Of a DNA stretch of 50,404 bases, positions 25,735 through 33,161 are shown piece after piece. The notes below the pieces were generated by a model that searched no databases, was not told where the DNA came from, and saw only the letters and a list, made by a program, of their open reading frames with translations. The stretch comes from CAYMQB01 sp964392665 (lineage in GTDB: Bacteria; Hydrothermota; E44-bin80). The stretch spans positions 1 to 50,404 of the forward strand of contig CAYMQB010000013.1 of NCBI GenBank assembly GCA_964392665.1, read 5' to 3'. Position numbers and translations under genes: made by a program. Each line of letters begins with the position of its first letter. Within the stretch, counting starts at the first letter, position 1.

Positions 25735-26064
25735 ACACGGATTAACCACGTTAGAAACTACATGAAATGAACCTAATTACTTGAAATCTCTAACGGGGTG
25801 AACACGGTTAAAGACCATTATTTCAGATTTTGTCTCATTTGAAGCAGGTAAACCCACCTGTTTGTGTCATGCTGAACTGGTTTCAGCATCTCATATTTTC
25901 TCAAAATTCCTTTTATCAAATCCCCTTAAATTCCCCCTTTTCTAAAGGGGGAGATAGCAACATTCTATCTCTTTTTGAATTCGCTCTTTTCTATACGGCG
26001 AAACAGTTAGGATTCTGTTCTTTCAAAATTCCCCCTTTTCTAAAGGGGGATACAGGGGGATTTA
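25735..26064. repeat. Gene-free gap: two families of palindromic repeats
   Basis: 25865-25891 is a second copy of the palindrome at 25096-25122, with arms ATGCTGAA/TTCAGCAT. 25919-26060 is a composite inverted repeat: two identical hairpins (CCCCCTTT, loop TCT, AAAGGGGG) at 25933-25951 and 26030-26048, bounded by AAATCCCC on the left and GGGGGATTT on the right. No gene. Confidence 0.7.
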
Positions 26065-26403
26065 CTAAGGTCTAATCTTCCTTGACATCCTTGCGTAGAC
26101 CTCCTCGTATGCAATCATTCCGCAGAGTGTACCAATTATAACACACAGAACGATGTGGGTAAGTGATGAGAAACCTCGGGTTTCGTGTACCAGAGCAGGC
26201 ATATAGAAAAACATCTGAAAAAGGAAAAACACGACGAAAAAACCATATATGGAAAAAACTTTTCTTTCATTTATGATCTTCTTATTCCAGCAACTTTTGC
26301 AGAAAGATACCTCTTTGTCTTTTACTAAGTCACCATCATTTAGTTGACTATTACACACAGAACAGATGTTCTCGTCTCCATTTGTTATTTTTTCCTTATC
26401 CAT
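26065..26403 (-). CDS. Small zinc-ribbon membrane protein, function unknown
   Basis: 112 residues when started at the ATG at 26403, chosen because GGAGGG lies 5 nt before; a longer start at 26475 would add a hydrophobic stretch without a Shine-Dalgarno. C14/C17 and C35/C38 form a zinc ribbon, followed by two membrane segments (about 49-69 and 84-102). Family not recognised. Confidence 0.65.
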   Translation of the reverse strand: MDKEKITNGDENICSVCNSQLNDGDLVKDKEVSFCKSCWNKKIINERKVFSIYGFFVVFFLFQMFFYMPALVHETRGFSSLTHIVLCVIIGTLCGMIAYEEVYARMSRKIRP

Positions 26404-26755
26404 TTTTCCCTCCATTTTATTGACGATAACACAATAAGGAATTAAAATCAAGAGAATTAAAAAATTACTTGACAAAAATGTATTTTCCTGCTATTTTTAA
26501 TTAGATTCATTCTTTAGCAAAAGGAGGTTTATAGAAGGGTAAAGGTTTGTTTCCATTGCGAAATAGAACTCCGAATTCTTCCTTTCCCTTTGAGGGAGAG
26601 GATTGAAGTGATGGTGGAACCTAAATCAGAGATTCCTCCGTAGTCAACCCTGTGTAATACTATTACGCACAGGACATCTTCCTATTACACGGGGTCAATA
26701 TGGAAAAGAATACTCAGAATGACAAGGGAACTACAAATGTCAAAGAGGAGGTAAG
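26404..26755. other. Gap with possible promoter and GTGTAATA repeat
   Basis: No gene. TTGACA (26469-26474), 17-nt spacer, TATTTT (26492-26497) is a possible + strand promoter with a leader of about 250 nt before the secreted protein gene. GTGTAATA-C-TATTACGCAC near 26653-26672 and ATTACACGGGG near 26684 are repeat-like; the latter also occurs at 16653. GAGGAGG at the right end is the next gene's RBS. Confidence 0.45.
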
Positions 26756-28429
26756 ATGAAACATTTGGATTTAGTGGGTATATGTGTTTTATTCATTATT
26801 ATGTTTGTTGGAACAATCGAGGCTCAGGAGCTGGACAATCCACCGCCACAGGATAGTCTTTGTCTGATTTTTTCAGGTATTGATTATGATTCGCCTATGA
26901 GGTATCCAAATGCGAAGCATATCACAAATGTTATGGTTGGTAGTTACTATACCCCTGCGATTATATGGGAAACAGGTGCTTCGTGGAGTGGGCAGTTGCT
27001 CTTCAGTTACTGGGATGATATGTTTAAATTCTGGAGTTACCCAGATAGTTTTACCACTAATCAGGGTCAGGATACGGGAAGAGGAAATGTTTGTTCTGAC
27101 AGTCACGGTAATCTCCATTTTGCATGGCATCAGCTAGGTTCTCCCGATGGATATGAAATCTTTTATACAAGGGCATTTCTTGATACTGCCGCTGGAGTTA
27201 TCCAGTATAATGTAGAGAGACCTGCGGTTATGATTTCCGAAACCAATGGCATCGAGGAATCTAATCCTGCAATGTGTTTGAACAATGATAATCCTTATGT
27301 TGTATGGACTCAAGGAAATGTATTATACTGGAATCATTCTACAGAGGGTGGAGCAACCTGGGTAGGTGCTGATACTGCCTTTTGTGATACAATGTTAGTT
27401 TCTGGCCAACTAAACTGCATCGCTCCCGACCCCACTTCGGGTGATGTATGGGCTGCGACAAATTACGATGCAAACAGTGATTCCGCTATGGACATCGTTA
27501 CCTTTCATTATCTTTCTTCGAGTGGAATGTGGGAGAAGGAAGTCGCTGCTGTAACTCCGGATACATTCCCTTATGGTTTTCCTGCTGTTTTCGTTGATTA
27601 TAATGGGGCACCTGGAATCGTTTTTCAGAGAAATCAAGGTTCAAGTTCGTCTGTTGGACCATACGGCTTGCTGCTTTTTACAAGAAAGGTCAGTGGAGCC
27701 TGGATATCTCCGGAGACATTAAGATGTTCACCTGACCAAATAACAGATGAAACATCAGGATGGCCTTCTGTTGGGATTACTGAAACAAATGAAATTTACC
27801 TCACATTTACACAGGATTCAAGCGGTTCAGGATTCCAAGTTTTTTATTCTAAAATCGTTCCAGAGCAAGGGATATATAATATCCCAAGAGGCATTGTATC
27901 CGTTGATTACAACGATAGTTTAATTGGTGGGATTTTTCCGCATATGACATACAATTTTCCGTTTACAGGTCCCCACGCTGGTCCTGGGATAACCTGGTGT
28001 ACATTACCATCAGGTGCTCCACCGGCAAAGTGTTATTACAGACATATGTCACTGATATCAACACCACCGGGAGCGGAGGAGGGAAAGCCGAAATTAGAAA
28101 ACAGAAATTTGAAGTTAACAGCACAGCCTAATCCGTTCACAAATAAGGTGCAGATAAGGTTGCAGATTCCCGAAATTACGAAAATAGAAAATAGAAATTT
28201 CCCAATTTCCCAATTTCCAATTTCGCTCTGTATATATGATGCGAGCGGGAGGTTGGTCCGTAATCTTGTGACTGGTGACTTGTGTACTGGTGCTCTTATG
28301 TGGAATGGAAGGGATAATGCTGGGAACAGAGTAAGAAGTGGGGTGTATTTTGTAAAGTTAAAAGTTAAAAGTGAAAAGTTAAAAGTGCAAGATGAAGAAA
28401 TTTCGAAGAAGGTTATTCTTCTGGAGTAG
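26756..28429 (+). CDS. Secreted BNR-like protein with C-terminal sorting domain (paralog A)
   Basis: 557 residues. Signal peptide 1-24 (IIMFVGTIEAQE). The body has BNR/sialidase-like propeller hints (HSTEGGATW). The C-terminus from about 455 (AQPNPFTNKVQIRL ... IYDASGRLVRNL ... WNGRDNAGNRVRSGVYFVKL) is a T9SS type A or FlgD-like sorting domain, so secretion to the cell surface is likely. Closely related to the convergent gene at 29782-31518. The sorting domain carries extra residues encoded by simple repeats (28170-28215 and 28354-28388) that its paralog lacks. Catalytic residues not evident. Confidence 0.75.
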   Translation: MKHLDLVGICVLFIIMFVGTIEAQELDNPPPQDSLCLIFSGIDYDSPMRYPNAKHITNVMVGSYYTPAIIWETGASWSGQLLFSYWDDMFKFWSYPDSFTTNQGQDTGRGNVCSDSHGNLHFAWHQLGSPDGYEIFYTRAFLDTAAGVIQYNVERPAVMISETNGIEESNPAMCLNNDNPYVVWTQGNVLYWNHSTEGGATWVGADTAFCDTMLVSGQLNCIAPDPTSGDVWAATNYDANSDSAMDIVTFHYLSSSGMWEKEVAAVTPDTFPYGFPAVFVDYNGAPGIVFQRNQGSSSSVGPYGLLLFTRKVSGAWISPETLRCSPDQITDETSGWPSVGITETNEIYLTFTQDSSGSGFQVFYSKIVPEQGIYNIPRGIVSVDYNDSLIGGIFPHMTYNFPFTGPHAGPGITWCTLPSGAPPAKCYYRHMSLISTPPGAEEGKPKLENRNLKLTAQPNPFTNKVQIRLQIPEITKIENRNFPISQFPISLCIYDASGRLVRNLVTGDLCTGALMWNGRDNAGNRVRSGVYFVKLKVKSEKLKVQDEEISKKVILLE

Positions 28430-28525
28430 GATTGAATCCCCCTTAATCTCCCTTTTCCAAAGGGGGAAAGTGGGGAGTAAGTTTTTCACTTGATTGTAAA
28501 AGAGATATGTGTTATGACTTGATTT
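28430..28525. repeat. CCCCCTTT/AAAGGGGG hairpin repeat
   Basis: 28448-28466 pairs CTCCCTTT with AAAGGGGG around loop TCC. It is a diverged copy of the hairpins at 25933 and 26030, sitting between two + strand genes. Confidence 0.55.
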
Positions 28526-29713
28526 ATGAAGAAGATAATTCAAGGGGAAAACGTTTGTCTTCCGGAATACAAAGGTGGTTCCATAGTAAATATTCCCTGC
28601 AGCCTACTTGAATTGTTCGGTGTTAAACCAGCTTTTCCACCTCTAAAAAAAGAGATATTTTCTATAGAGAAATATAAAGGAATCTCAAAGGTAGTTCTTT
28701 TTCTCTTTGATTCTCTTGGTTATAACAGATTGATAGAATCAGGCTGTCTGAAGGAATTTGATGTTAAATCCGTTACATCGGTTTTTCCTTCGACAACCGT
28801 AGCAGCATTCACAAGTTTTTATACGGGAGTTACTCCATCCGTTCACGGGATGGTTGGATATAGACTTCTCCTGAAAGAATTTGGTCTTACCGCTAACATG
28901 ATAAAATTGAGTCCAGTGGGTTTTAAGCAAAGGGATAAACTTCTCCAAATAGGTTTCAATCCCAGAAAATTTTTGCCCGTTAAAACAATATTCGAAATAC
29001 TTGGAAAAAAAGAGATAAAATCTTTTGCATTTACACGTATGGAATACTATAAAAGCGGTCTGTCTACTTTGATGTTGAAAGGTGCCGAAGTCATTCCTTA
29101 TATAAACATCGTTGACCTTTTTATTAATGTAAAAAAGATACTGGATAAAGAAAGAAAAAATGTTTTTGTTACCGCATACATAGATGATTTCGATACTGCT
29201 GCTCATTATTATGGCACAAGGACAGAGGAAGAAAAAGCCAGCACAGAGATTTACCTCAAAATTATGAAGGATATCTTTCTTGATGGAAGTATGAAGAATA
29301 CACTTATTTTGCTTGGTTCCGACCATGGTCAGATGCAGTCTCCGAGTACATCAAAGGTCGATATAGGGAAGTATAGGTGGTTTTTAAAGGGTTTGACGAT
29401 GCCGCCAACAGGTGAATTCAGAGCATCATACCTTTATCTGAGGAACGGAATGGAGCAGGGATTTCTGGAAAAATTGAATGAAGAATTTTCTAATCGATTC
29501 ATAATATTGAAAAGTGATAAGGCAATTACGTTGGAACTGTTTGGAGATAAAAAAGTGTCATCACGATTAAAGGAAAGAATCGGTGATGTTATTATGGTTT
29601 CAAAAGGAACGAATTTTCTTTCCTATCCTTACGATGAATTCGAGTTAAGAGCAAGACACGGTGGTTTGAATGAAAATGAGATGCGCGTTCCTTTCGTGGT
29701 GCTTAAACCATAG
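28526..29713 (+). CDS. Alkaline phosphatase superfamily phosphodiesterase (NPP-like)
   Basis: 395 residues. Metal/nucleophile pattern of the type I phosphodiesterase/nucleotide pyrophosphatase family: FDS (D62), FPSTT nucleophile at about 87-91, IDDFDTAAHYYG near 210, GSDHGQM near 258, and RARHGG near 380. No signal peptide, so probably cytosolic. Relatives cleave nucleotide pyrophosphates or phosphodiesters; substrate unknown. Flanked by two paralogous secreted proteins. Confidence 0.8.
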   Translation: MKKIIQGENVCLPEYKGGSIVNIPCSLLELFGVKPAFPPLKKEIFSIEKYKGISKVVLFLFDSLGYNRLIESGCLKEFDVKSVTSVFPSTTVAAFTSFYTGVTPSVHGMVGYRLLLKEFGLTANMIKLSPVGFKQRDKLLQIGFNPRKFLPVKTIFEILGKKEIKSFAFTRMEYYKSGLSTLMLKGAEVIPYINIVDLFINVKKILDKERKNVFVTAYIDDFDTAAHYYGTRTEEEKASTEIYLKIMKDIFLDGSMKNTLILLGSDHGQMQSPSTSKVDIGKYRWFLKGLTMPPTGEFRASYLYLRNGMEQGFLEKLNEEFSNRFIILKSDKAITLELFGDKKVSSRLKERIGDVIMVSKGTNFLSYPYDEFELRARHGGLNENEMRVPFVVLKP

Positions 29714-29730
29714 ACTAATAGGAAAACAGA

Positions 29731-29760
29731 GAAAGGGGCATTCGATTGAATGCCCCTTTC
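29731..29760. terminator. Bidirectional terminator between convergent genes
   Basis: Perfect 13-bp stem (29731-29743 with 29748-29760), loop GATT. An A-rich stretch on one side and a short T-rich run on the other serve both directions. It sits 17 nt after the phosphodiesterase stop and 22 nt from the end of the minus-strand gene. Confidence 0.8.
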
Positions 29761-29781
29761 GTATTTGGGAATATACCTTTT

Positions 29782-31518
29782 TTAGCGAACAACAATTAAT
29801 TTCTTTGTTACAGAATATGAACCTGTTTTAAGGTTGTAAAGATAAACCCCTCCGGGAACCTTGCTACCGTTGTTGTCTGTGCCATTCCAGACGGTAAAGT
29901 AGGAGCCGGCACCGGGAATACCTCTTGCAAGTGTTTTGACCAATCTGCCCGAAATATCGTAGATATCGAGAGAAATCGATGTTCTGGAAGGAACGCTAAA
30001 TCTTATCATCGTTTTCTCACTAACAGGATTCGGATAGTTCTGGAAAAGCTTCACAGTTGTGAGCTGAGCGATATCTCCGTTCTCGGTAATACCAAGAATA
30101 GTGTCTTTGTGGACATAATAAACATCTGCTGGTTGAATACCGTTAGCCATCTGACACCAGGTTATACCAGGACCATCGAGAGGAACGTTGTATGTCGAGT
30201 GTGCAAAGATAGCATTTATTGAATCCTGTACTGGTATGCCACTCACCTTTCCTCCGAAATTGACTGCTCCGGTATATGGTGATATCTCTGCGTAGTTGAC
30301 ATTGAAAGGAGCATATGCTCCCGTATCGGTCGATGCACTCTCCGGCAGTGTTGTCGAAAAATAAACGGTGTTGTCATCCGCAATTCCAAGAGATGGAAAC
30401 CCGGCACAGTAAGAGCGCTGAATACAGCTTGTCATAACAATTTTCTGGGGTGATGCCCAGGAGCCCCCCTGTTTGTGAGTATAATATAGCGAACCCGCGG
30501 GACCACACTGGTTCCATCCTGACAGACCTCCAGAGCCTCCAGTTGTAGTCAAATTTTCCTGAAATACAACATGAGGAATACTATTGTAATCAACTGCAAT
30601 TCCAGGACAGCAATAGGGATGCATATTTGCAGGACCCGGAAGAGCTGTTTCCGTTGTCCAGATATCCGTTGACGCATCCCACTTCATTGCCACAAGGTCC
30701 ATATTTCCATTACCTGAAATGTCGAAACATATTGCAACCCACATATCGCCCGTGTTCGGGTCAGGTGAAACAGTCGGAAGAATCCAGGAACCAGGCAGTA
30801 TCGAGCTGTGCTCATAAGCGATTTGAGAGCCTGCCCAGGTGTTACCACCGTCTGTTGAATAATTATACCCAATCGCATGGTCCGCTCCAGAACCCCCCCA
30901 TCCCCAGACGATCATAATAAGTGTATCACCGTATATTGCTATCGATGGAAAATGAGATGCTTCGCCATTGGTTGAGGAAATCATTACCGCAGGTCTTTCC
31001 ACATTGTACTGGATTACACCAGCAGATGTATCCAGGAAGGCTCTCGTATAAAATATCTCATAACCATCGGGGGAACCTAGCTGATGCCAGGTAAAATGCA
31101 GTGTTCCCTGGCTATCCGAACACATTCCCGGTCTTCCTGTATCCTGTCCCTGGTTTGTAGTAAAACTATCCGGATAGGACCAGAACTTGAACATATCATC
31201 CCAGTATGAGTAGAGGGACTGGAGTGACCAGGCATTTCCGGTTTCCCAGATAACGATTGGGAAGTAATAACTTCCGACATTGACGTTTGTTATATGTTTG
31301 GCATGTGGATAAGCTTGCGGCGAGTTGAAATCCGCACCATAATCTATACCCGCAAATACAAGGCAAAGACTGTCAATAGGTGGTGGATTATCAGGTACAT
31401 ATCCAGATTCACCTCCATTTGACATCATCATATTGTCTACTCTAAGAACTGATGATTGACCCATAACGATACTAATTGAGAAAATAAGAATCACTGGAAT
31501 AATGATTAAGAATTTCAT
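29782..31518 (-). CDS. Secreted BNR-like protein with T9SS type A sorting domain (paralog B)
   Basis: 578 residues. Signal peptide 1-20 (FSISIVMGQS). Body with BNR-like YNYSTDGGNTW. Classic sorting domain from about 495: FQNYPNPVSEKTMIRF, IYDISGRLVKTL, VWNGTDNNGSKVPGGVYLY, TKKLIVV. Near-identical in residues to the convergent paralog over roughly the DDMFKFWS to NVERPAVMIS stretch, yet the codons differ at many silent sites. AAAGGAG precedes the ATG at 31518. The ligand or enzyme activity is unknown. Confidence 0.8.
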   Translation of the reverse strand: MKFLIIIPVILIFSISIVMGQSSVLRVDNMMMSNGGESGYVPDNPPPIDSLCLVFAGIDYGADFNSPQAYPHAKHITNVNVGSYYFPIVIWETGNAWSLQSLYSYWDDMFKFWSYPDSFTTNQGQDTGRPGMCSDSQGTLHFTWHQLGSPDGYEIFYTRAFLDTSAGVIQYNVERPAVMISSTNGEASHFPSIAIYGDTLIMIVWGWGGSGADHAIGYNYSTDGGNTWAGSQIAYEHSSILPGSWILPTVSPDPNTGDMWVAICFDISGNGNMDLVAMKWDASTDIWTTETALPGPANMHPYCCPGIAVDYNSIPHVVFQENLTTTGGSGGLSGWNQCGPAGSLYYTHKQGGSWASPQKIVMTSCIQRSYCAGFPSLGIADDNTVYFSTTLPESASTDTGAYAPFNVNYAEISPYTGAVNFGGKVSGIPVQDSINAIFAHSTYNVPLDGPGITWCQMANGIQPADVYYVHKDTILGITENGDIAQLTTVKLFQNYPNPVSEKTMIRFSVPSRTSISLDIYDISGRLVKTLARGIPGAGSYFTVWNGTDNNGSKVPGGVYLYNLKTGSYSVTKKLIVVR

Positions 31519-31688
31519 TTAAAAATCTCCTTTTGTTAAAAGGTTAAGTACTATGTTCACCTCCTTTCATCCATTGAGTTAATTTGATAATCTGTCGGGC
31601 AATGCACTATTTGTCATGTGCAAAAAATATTATGATATTTTTCTGCGGACTAAATTCGCAAATAATGCTATTGGCATACATTAAGTTA

Positions 31689-31717
31689 TTTATAGAATAT
31701 TAAGAGCTCATTGTCAA
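31689..31717 (-). promoter_or_regulatory. Promoter of paralog B
   Basis: Minus strand: TTGACA (31717-31712), 17-nt spacer, TATAAA (31694-31689). A leader of about 160 nt precedes the start codon. Confidence 0.65.
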
Positions 31718-31743
31718 GAGATTTTTCCACATGCTAAATTCTC

Positions 31744-31770
31744 TTGACACTTTGTTTTTTTTGTGATAGT
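31744..31770 (+). promoter_or_regulatory. Promoter of tRNA-Arg
   Basis: TTGACA (31744-31749) and GATAGT (31765-31770) preceded by an extended TG at 31762-31763. Spacer is 15 nt, short. The tRNA starts 19 nt later. Confidence 0.45.
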
Positions 31771-31788
31771 TTTGAAAAAAATTCAACT

Positions 31789-31864
31789 GCCCCTGTAGCT
31801 CAGAGGATAGAGCACCGGTTTCCTAAACCGGGAGTCGGGTGTTCGAGTCACCCCAGGGGCGCCA
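31789..31864 (+). tRNA. tRNA-Arg (CCU)
   Basis: Acceptor GCCCCTG/CAGGGGC, U8-A9, D arm GCTC...GAGC, anticodon stem CCGGT/ACCGG with loop TTCCTAA giving anticodon CCT, T loop TTCGAGT, discriminator G and encoded CCA (31862-31864). Confidence 0.96.
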
Positions 31865-32261
31865 GAAACAGCAGAAAAGAGAAGAGAGATAAGTGATGAG
31901 AGTATCGGAGAAATGGTGAGACGGAGTATCGGTGAAAAGAAAAATGAGAGACCAAGACATGAGACATAAGAACGATGACCAGAGACTTAAGACAGCGAGC
32001 CGGAGAAACGGAGTATGGGAGTAATGGAGACCACAGATCACAGAGAAAAGGGATAAACCGCAAGGATAAAGGATAAACACTAATAACCGGAGACCAGAAT
32101 CAGAGAGAAGCTAAAAGTAAAAAGTCAAATCGCAACACCAGAGCACAAGTCACAAGAGCACAAGAAGACACGTGTAGCCGCAGGCTTTAGCCTGCGAAGG
32201 GAATTATGACAGTTTGTTTTATGAATTAAATGAGTCAAACAGATAAAGAAGGAGGAAGGTA
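31865..32261. repeat. Gene-free purine-rich gap with shared words and a hairpin
   Basis: Strongly G/A-rich on the + strand. GAGTATCGGAG at 31900-31910, GAGTATCGG again at 31924-31932 and AAGGATAAAGGAT at 32062-32074 also occur in the gap at 7035-7118. GAGCACAAG is repeated near 32130 and 32155. 32179-32196 is a perfect hairpin CGCAGGC-TTTA-GCCTGCG. The minus-strand frame over this gap enters the tRNA and is not a gene. Confidence 0.6.
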
Positions 32262-32975
32262 ATGGCAAGAACTGTCAGAAAAAAGAGAATTACAAGGCAC
32301 GAATTGAAGGAAGATAGGTTTCTTGAAACGACCAAAGATTTAATTTCGTTTTCAAGAAAGAATGCATCCAGGCTTATACTTGCGATTATTGTATTACTTG
32401 TAGCTGTGGTAACCATAAAGGTGTATTTTGGCAATAAAAAGAAAGCAGAAGAGAATGCTCGCATAAGAATTCTATATGCAAATAGCCTTTATGAGAGTGC
32501 GAATTTCAAAGAAGCGGTGATTGCTTACCAGGAAATCGTAAAAGAATACGGTGGCACAAGAACAGGAAGAGTCGCAACACTGTTAATGGCTAATTCGTAT
32601 TTTTTCTCAGGTGACATGAACAATGCCCTTGAATTTTATGAAAAATCTCTTAAAATGTTTAAAAAGGACAACAACTGGGGAAGTGCTTCACTTATGGGTA
32701 TTGCATCCGTATATGAACAAAATGGTTCTTTTGACGATGCAATCGAATATTATGATGATGTAGTAACCAATTACAATGACACACCTTCAACAATTGATGC
32801 ACTGGAATCCAAAGCAAGATGTCTGGAGTTTACTAATCGATACGAAGAAGCAATAGGTGTTTATACTCAAATAAAGAACGATTATCCTGATACTGATTTC
32901 TCAAATAAAGCAGAAAAGAGAATCACTTTCTTAAGGGGTGCGACGGAATCACAAAGGATAGAGAAAAGCAAGTAG
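32262..32975 (+). CDS. Membrane-anchored TPR protein
   Basis: 237 residues. Basic N-terminus, one membrane segment (about 37-57, LILAIIVLLVAVVTIKVYF), then four or so TPR units (ANSLYESANFKEAVIAYQEI; ANSYFFSGDMNNALEFYEKS; ASVYEQNGSFDDAIEYYDDV; YEEAIGVYTQI). It resembles YfgM/CpoB-like periplasmic scaffold proteins. AAGGAGGAAGG precedes ATG 32262. Confidence 0.75.
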   Translation: MARTVRKKRITRHELKEDRFLETTKDLISFSRKNASRLILAIIVLLVAVVTIKVYFGNKKKAEENARIRILYANSLYESANFKEAVIAYQEIVKEYGGTRTGRVATLLMANSYFFSGDMNNALEFYEKSLKMFKKDNNWGSASLMGIASVYEQNGSFDDAIEYYDDVVTNYNDTPSTIDALESKARCLEFTNRYEEAIGVYTQIKNDYPDTDFSNKAEKRITFLRGATESQRIEKSK

Positions 32976-33161
32976 CCACAGGCTTTACTCCGTGTAATAG
33001 GAGAATGCTTTCACATAATGGTATTACAAAGGTTTGGCTGCGAAATGCGTAATGGTCAATGCGGAGTAACTCCGTTGAGTCAAAGGATTTTGTGAAATAA
33101 ATAAACACATTGGCAGGCAAGAACAGAGAAACGAAAATTGTAATTTGAAACTATTGTACTC
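32976..33161. other. Short gap with repeat-like sequence
   Basis: AGTAGCCACAGGCTTTACTC near 32971-32990 is a diverged relative of the repeat at 32171-32196, joined to the GTGTAATAGG word also seen near 16653 and 26680. No gene. Confidence 0.4.

Noticed and set aside
28739..29326. 195-codon minus-strand open frame inside the phosphodiesterase gene
   Set aside because: Antisense shadow of a gene whose catalytic motifs are intact.
26756..31518. Full type IX secretion system
   Set aside because: Only cargo-like sorting domains are present; no Por/Gld/Spr secretion genes occur in the window.
31823..32080. 85-codon minus-strand frame over the tRNA-Arg 3' half
   Set aside because: It enters the tRNA and reflects the purine-rich repeat.
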